In this document: piece after piece, positions 59,693-64,000 of the stretch
Position numbering within the stretch: position 1 is the first letter of the stretch
Layout: each line of letters begins with the position of its first letter
Assembly (NCBI GenBank): GCA_035934555.1
Contig: DASYXT010000018.1
Span: forward strand, 1 to 64,000
Reading direction: 5' to 3'
Length of the DNA: 64,000 nt
Source: DASYXT01 sp035934555
Lineage (GTDB): Bacteria; Verrucomicrobiota; Verrucomicrobiia; Limisphaerales; UBA8199
Made by a program: the position numbers and the translations under genes
The notes under the pieces: model-generated
What the model was told of the DNA's origin: nothing
Databases searched by the model: none
What the model saw: the letters and a program-made list of their open reading frames with translations, nothing else

Positions 59693-61528
59693 TTATCCCG
59701 TCACCGTCAGATAGGTGGAGTACTGTTCATCCGCAATTTCCGTCCAGGGCAGCAGCTTGAGCGGGGCGGCGGCAGTGCCGGCTTGCCACGTGCGCGAGTC
59801 GAGCTTTTTAGCGGCCAGCAGGTCCGTCCTGGTCACTGCAGGATGGCTGTCGGTGAGCGCGAATAGCGCCAGAGGGCCGAAGCTGAGGGCGACAATTTGC
59901 GGATGCTGCGGGTCGATGGATTCGAGCCGGTTTGTCATGGGTAGATGCAACTCAACACGATCACCATCGGCCCATGAGTGCTGAACCGCCGCAAAGGTTC
60001 CGGGAGTTGTTTCTATTTCCAGCGACCGGCCGTTCACGGCCAACGAAGCTCCAGCGGCCCAGGCCGGAATGCGAAAATGCAACGTGAACTCGCGCGTGCG
60101 AGAGGTGCGCACCTTGAATTGAACGAGACTATCAAATGGATAGCGGCTCTCTTGAGTCAAGGCCACCTCGGCGCCGTGCTGGTTCCAGCGCGCGGTCGAA
60201 GGGATATAAAGATTGACCCAAACGGCTCGCGGGTCGCGGAAGTAAGCATTGATGCGATAGTCAGCCGCATCCTGGGGCAAGGTGCCGGAGCAGCAAGACC
60301 AGTGCTGATCCGCCGAATAATATTTGCGCCCTTTGAAATTGTAATCGGAGTAGTAGAAGGTGCGGCCATCGGACATGAGAGGTTTGGCGCCGAGGACGGT
60401 ATTGTACATGACGCGCTCCATGCTGTCGCCGAAGCGGGAGTCGCGGGTGACGCGCAGGAGGTAGCGGGTTAGTTTGAAATGGGCATAGGCGCCGCACGGG
60501 GTCTCAAAGCTGGCGTGGGTCGAGGTGAGGCTCCGGTAAAGGTCGGGACAATCCGGCCCGCAAAGGGTTTCGTTCGGGCCCCAGCCACCCGTCACGAAGC
60601 TCTGCTGCGATAGCATGTCAAAGGCATTCCGCGCCGCGCGGAGATGCTTCTGACTTCCCAGCGTGAGAAAGGCTTGCATAGCCGAGCTGAGCGAATTGAC
60701 ATGACTGTAGGCGTGTCTGCCGGCCAAAATATTCCTGCCCTCCGCCAGGGGGTCGTAGTATTCGTCGAAGAGGTATTGCTGCCCCAGGTCACGATAGCGC
60801 GCGCCTGCACCGCGCTGATACGCCAGGAAAAGGTTCTCGGAAATCGTGTAAGACTCATCCCAGGTCCAGAATTTGTCTTTGTTTGGCCGCCAGGGTGTGT
60901 CATGCGCGACGGCGTGTTTGGGAAAATGGGGCAAGGCGGTGTCGGTGGTATGATCAAGGATGGCGAAGGCGTCTGGATCGCCGCAATACTTGTGCGCATC
61001 AATCAGCCCGCAGACGAACTTGTCGTAACAATAGGTGGGGAAGCGGTTGACTTCATAATATTGGCCCGAAATGGTTTGCGCGTAGAGGCGATTCAACCGC
61101 AGCACTTTCTCACGTATGGCGGGGTCCGGGCGAATGGCGTACATGCGCGCCAGGGCCGAGACCCATTGGCCAAAGGTGCAACCGGGCGCGAATCCATCGC
61201 GGTCCCGGCCCCAAACGTAATCGGGATTGTAATGGTACCAGCCGCCGAGGTCGTCGCCTGGGGCGGGCAGGCCGCTCATTTGGCGCAGCGGCTTGAGGAG
61301 GCTGTCTTCGCTCAGCCCCATCAGGAGCGAACGCGTTTGCTCAAGCTGTGCTTCATGGAGCTCACTGGCCAAATCGACATCGCCGTAATCGAACTGGGCG
61401 AGGGGTCGCTGGACAGGGCGTGCGGCGGTCTTTTTGGGCAGCGCACACCCGGGCAGTGCCAACCCCGCCGCCGCCAGCGAGAGGGATTGCAGAAACTTTT
61501 TTCGGGAGATTCCAGATGAGGGTAGCAT
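59693..61528 (-). CDS. GH127-family beta-L-arabinofuranosidase-like lipoprotein
   Basis: A 611-residue enzyme. The N-terminus SRKKFLQSLSLAAAGLALPG-C resembles a twin-arginine-type lipoprotein signal (one Arg replaced by Lys, lipobox LPG-C). The (alpha/alpha)6 barrel carries 'FETPCGAYAHFKL' (Glu about 337, Cys about 340) and HWSCCSGTLPQ (about 411), which matches the Glu and Cys cluster used by GH127 enzymes for a zinc-bound cysteine nucleophile. Beta-sandwich domains follow. It would release L-arabinofuranose from plant glycans outside the cell, beside a GH42 gene. Confidence 0.86.
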   Translation of the reverse strand: MLPSSGISRKKFLQSLSLAAAGLALPGCALPKKTAARPVQRPLAQFDYGDVDLASELHEAQLEQTRSLLMGLSEDSLLKPLRQMSGLPAPGDDLGGWYHYNPDYVWGRDRDGFAPGCTFGQWVSALARMYAIRPDPAIREKVLRLNRLYAQTISGQYYEVNRFPTYCYDKFVCGLIDAHKYCGDPDAFAILDHTTDTALPHFPKHAVAHDTPWRPNKDKFWTWDESYTISENLFLAYQRGAGARYRDLGQQYLFDEYYDPLAEGRNILAGRHAYSHVNSLSSAMQAFLTLGSQKHLRAARNAFDMLSQQSFVTGGWGPNETLCGPDCPDLYRSLTSTHASFETPCGAYAHFKLTRYLLRVTRDSRFGDSMERVMYNTVLGAKPLMSDGRTFYYSDYNFKGRKYYSADQHWSCCSGTLPQDAADYRINAYFRDPRAVWVNLYIPSTARWNQHGAEVALTQESRYPFDSLVQFKVRTSRTREFTLHFRIPAWAAGASLAVNGRSLEIETTPGTFAAVQHSWADGDRVELHLPMTNRLESIDPQHPQIVALSFGPLALFALTDSHPAVTRTDLLAAKKLDSRTWQAGTAAAPLKLLPWTEIADEQYSTYLTVTG

Positions 61529-61567
61529 AGGTCAACGTTAGCACAAACGGGGGGGCGGGAAAGGGAT

Positions 61568-63652
61568 TTACGTACTCGGACGCTCCAGAACCCGATAGTC
61601 AAACGGAGCAAGGCTCACATTGGGGTCTGGGGCTTTTCCCGTAAGCACATCGATAAACCCAGCCCCAAGCGGCACGGTTGCGGGCGTGTCCCCGTGGTTC
61701 AGAAGGAAATAGAAATCTGTTCCGCCTTCGGTGCGGCGGGTCACCTCGACCTGAGCGGGAACGTCGGATAGCAACGGCGCGAGTCCCGCAGCGTAACGCT
61801 TGAGCAAATAACGCGCCGACTCAAGATTTAACAGCGAGCCGTAATAAACCGCCTTGCCCTTTCCCCAAACCTGCTCGGTAGCCGCGGGCGCATCTTTGAG
61901 GAAATCGCGGTCCCAACGGGCGATCACGCGGCTGGTTGTCGGATGCAGCACTTCGGCAAAGACGCGGAGCGAGACGGTGGCGCCGTCCGCAAAGCGCAGC
62001 GCATTAGCGCCTGCCGACGGCGGCTGATAGGTTTGGAACGAGTCCAGTTCAACGCCGAAGACATTCGTGAGCCCAAGCGGAATAGCGGCGGTTGTGAATG
62101 CGTTATCGCGATTCTTGATCGCGCTGCCGGACGACAACACCAGTGTGCCGCCCTGCTGGACAAAGCGGTCCAGGCGCGCCGCCAGCGCGCCATCCATCAG
62201 CGCGAGTTGCGGGGCGAACACCAGTTTGTATCCGCTCAAATCCGCGCGCGGACCGACGAAATCAATATTGTGCCGCTGCTCGGAGGCGGCCTGGAACAGC
62301 GCGTCGTACGCAGGGCCGGGGCTCGCCTCACGGGTCAGGTATTGGTAAGTGAACACCCACTCGGCTTCGTAATCTTTGAGGGCGGCAATCTCGGAAATGA
62401 TCTTTGAGCCGGCAATCCTCGGCCCAATCTTCTGCAACTCGCGGCCTTCCTGCTGGAACTCAGCAAAGCGCGCCCGGGGCACATTGTCGTGATCGAGCAC
62501 GCCGTACCAATATTCCTCCGCGCCGCGCAGGGCCGAGCGCCAGCGAAAGTGCAGCAGCCCTTCGGCGCCGTGCGCGACCGCCTGCATCGCCCAGAGCCGT
62601 ATTTCACCCGGGCGCGGGGAGCGCAGCAGATAGGTCTGGCCGGCCGGCCCGACCAGTTGCTCCATGATCATCATGCGGCCGTTAAAGCCGCGCACGGTGG
62701 TGAGCGACGCGCCGGTCGCAAACCGCGGCGCGTTGTCGAAGCTCGGATAATTATCGAACGCATAAAGGTCGAGCGAGCGGCTGAACTGGTAATAATCGAG
62801 ATTCTTGAAGACGCCATTGTGAGTGATGAAATCGTGCGGGCGGTAGCGCCGCAGGATTTGCACCTGGTCATCGAGGTAATCGGTGGCGGAAGCGGAGATG
62901 AACCGCTTGAAGTCGAGCATAAGCGCCGGGTTGTGGCAAGCCGGCGTGGGGAACGGCAGGTTAATTTGGTCCCAATCCGAATAGGTCTGGCTCCAGACGA
63001 CCGTCCCCCAGCGTGCGTTTAATTCCAAGAGGCTGCCGTACTTGTGCCGCAACCAGGTCCGGAACGCCGCCTGGCAACTCGAACAGAAGCACTCGGGGTT
63101 CTCGTTGTTCATCTCATTATCGATCTGCCAGCCGATGATGTTCGTATTGCCGCGATAATGGCGCGCGAGGGCTTCGACGACTTTCCGCGAGAGACGGCGA
63201 TAGACGGCGCTGTTGTAGCAATATTGGCGTCGCGACTGGTCGTCCACAGTCCGCCCGTTGCTCAACACGGTCAGCACTTCGGGATACTTGTGCGTTAACC
63301 ATTTCGGCGGCGTGGCGGTCGGCGTGCCGAAAATGGTTTTGATCCCGTGACGGCCCAAAGCTTCAATGGCGCCGTCGAACAAGCTGAAGTCATAGTGACC
63401 CTCGCGCAGTTCGATCACTGCCCAGCCGAATTCGCCCAGGCGGACGGTGTTGACGCCGCACTCCGCCATGCGGCGGGCGTCCTGTTCCCAATAAGTCTGT
63501 GGCCATTGCTCGGGGTAATAACACACGCCAAAGCGAAACGAGTCGTAGCCCTCATGGGTTTGTGCGTGAACGGGAACTGCGGCCAAAAGCACCAGGAGGA
63601 CTGGCAGTACCATGGCGCGGCAAAAGCGACAAGGGCTGTGTGGGCGGTTCAT
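61568..63652 (-). CDS. Exported GH42-family beta-galactosidase
   Basis: A ~694-residue enzyme. The ATG at 63652 (MNRPHSPCRFCRAMVLPVLL) begins a signal peptide; the longer frame from 63745 lacks one. The GH42 barrel starts RFGVCYYPEQWPQTYWEQDA. The acid/base Glu is in IIGWQIDNEMNNE (about 180) and the nucleophile in MMIMEQLVGPAGQ (about 330). The trimerisation and beta-sandwich domains follow ('VFAPQLALMDGALAARLDRF'). It works with GH127 and other exported glycosidases on galactose/arabinose-containing plant polymers. A shared 15-base motif lies 52 bases upstream. Confidence 0.9.
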   Translation of the reverse strand: MNRPHSPCRFCRAMVLPVLLVLLAAVPVHAQTHEGYDSFRFGVCYYPEQWPQTYWEQDARRMAECGVNTVRLGEFGWAVIELREGHYDFSLFDGAIEALGRHGIKTIFGTPTATPPKWLTHKYPEVLTVLSNGRTVDDQSRRQYCYNSAVYRRLSRKVVEALARHYRGNTNIIGWQIDNEMNNENPECFCSSCQAAFRTWLRHKYGSLLELNARWGTVVWSQTYSDWDQINLPFPTPACHNPALMLDFKRFISASATDYLDDQVQILRRYRPHDFITHNGVFKNLDYYQFSRSLDLYAFDNYPSFDNAPRFATGASLTTVRGFNGRMMIMEQLVGPAGQTYLLRSPRPGEIRLWAMQAVAHGAEGLLHFRWRSALRGAEEYWYGVLDHDNVPRARFAEFQQEGRELQKIGPRIAGSKIISEIAALKDYEAEWVFTYQYLTREASPGPAYDALFQAASEQRHNIDFVGPRADLSGYKLVFAPQLALMDGALAARLDRFVQQGGTLVLSSGSAIKNRDNAFTTAAIPLGLTNVFGVELDSFQTYQPPSAGANALRFADGATVSLRVFAEVLHPTTSRVIARWDRDFLKDAPAATEQVWGKGKAVYYGSLLNLESARYLLKRYAAGLAPLLSDVPAQVEVTRRTEGGTDFYFLLNHGDTPATVPLGAGFIDVLTGKAPDPNVSLAPFDYRVLERPST

Positions 63653-63703
63653 CGAAAGCTGTGTCGTGCCTGATGTTATCGGGTCGCGGTGTATGTCCCA
63701 ATA

Positions 63704-63718
63704 GCTCAATTGGACTAT
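63704..63718 (-). promoter_or_regulatory. Shared 15-base upstream motif, copy 2
   Basis: The same ATAGTCCAATTGAGC (minus strand) as at 46792-46806, here 52-66 bases upstream of the GH42 start and 40 bases before the broken GH2 frame on the other strand. Possible regulator site for the divergent pair. Confidence 0.35.
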
Positions 63719-63757
63719 TCTGTCGGCGTGGAGCAAGTGACACAATGGTTTCGCTCT

Positions 63758-63949
63758 ATGTTTCAGCGTTGCCTTGGAGTTGTGCTGCTCGTCTTGGCAT
63801 TAGCGGCCGACCAGGCCGTCGCTGCTCCGCGCCGGGTCACTTCGCTCGATTTTGACTGGCGATTTCATCGGGGCGACCTTCCGGACTTTTCACTGACCAA
63901 CGACGTGCTCTCTCCACCATCGCAAGTTCTCGGGCGGGGGCACGATTAA
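63758..63949 (+). pseudogene. Truncated GH2 glycosidase N-terminus
   Basis: The ATG at 63758 gives MFQRCLGVVLLVLALAADQA, a signal peptide, followed by RRVTSLDFDWRFHRGDLPDF, the first strand of a GH2 sugar-binding domain. The frame stops after ~63 residues at 63949, where the sequence becomes AT-rich (ATTAAATGTGGGTAAGCAAA). The rest of the enzyme is missing or displaced beyond the window. It is divergent from the GH42 gene and was probably its partner. A frameshift, insertion or sequencing error at about 63930 would explain it. Confidence 0.55.
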
Positions 63950-64000
63950 ATGTGGGTAAGCAAATCGAAAAATTCTCAAAAATGAGATTGTACAAATTTA

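Noticed and set aside
1..64000. tRNA, rRNA or riboswitch genes
   Set aside because: Looked for cloverleaf and conserved rRNA segments by eye on both strands; none was found. A covariance search would be needed to exclude small RNAs.

Overview
The window looks like chromosomal DNA of a Gram-negative, GC-rich verrucomicrobial bacterium (Pedosphaerales/Limisphaerales-like). The signs are delta-60, NHL and Ig-like giant exported proteins with a shared 'FYR' C-terminal end, DUF1559-type prepilin-like proteins, a full Tol-Pal envelope machine, T2SS-like pseudopilins, plant-polysaccharide glycosidases, and many intergenic hairpin repeats. This is inferred from protein families; no rRNA or tRNA gene was seen.

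Layout. 0.5-10.3 kb: an exported NHL/Ig protein, a response regulator with a Cys-pair C-terminal module lying between two copies of a ~93-bp repeat, an M28 peptidase, and a minus-strand sugar operon (fucose/arabinose isomerase-like, sodium:solute symporter, class II aldolase). 10.3-14.6 kb: a decayed accessory island. It holds a truncated phage terminase, dispersed hairpin repeats, and then five integron-type gene cassettes with attC sites, preceded by an attI-like site and a promoter but with no integrase. A truncated phage head-tail connector follows. The island lies between the arms of a 48-bp inverted repeat.

14.6-22.3 kb: GH2 beta-galactosidase, a TauE/SafE permease with a small membrane partner, a tandem universal stress protein, and deoC plus an aldehyde dehydrogenase. 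22.3-30.5 kb (minus): a DEDDy exonuclease, a LolD/LolC pair, a gspF-H-I-J-K pseudopilin operon, and LarE. 30.7-39.2 kb: a lipoprotein and TPR proteins, then (all minus) tolQ-tolR-tolA/tonB-like-tolB-pal-pal-tatA-tatC. Transport of folded proteins (Tat) and outer-membrane constriction (Tol-Pal) are therefore encoded side by side.

39.8-63.9 kb: exported enzymes and surface proteins. These are a PQQ-like propeller, an astacin-type metalloprotease, a VOC protein, an SGNH hydrolase, a prepilin-like protein, an exported PEP-CTERM-like protein, a NarL-type two-component system with an OB-fold-like sensor, a 2444-residue delta-60/Ig protein, a BNR/YCF48-like repeat protein, a Tat-lipoprotein GH127 enzyme, a GH42 beta-galactosidase and a broken GH2 gene at the right edge. 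Remnants of pagL and GH2 show local gene decay.

The most notable system is the integrase-less cassette array at 11.7-13.85 kb. Four of its five cassettes have a leading core that is the exact reverse complement of their own trailing R'' core, as expected for genuine mobile cassettes.
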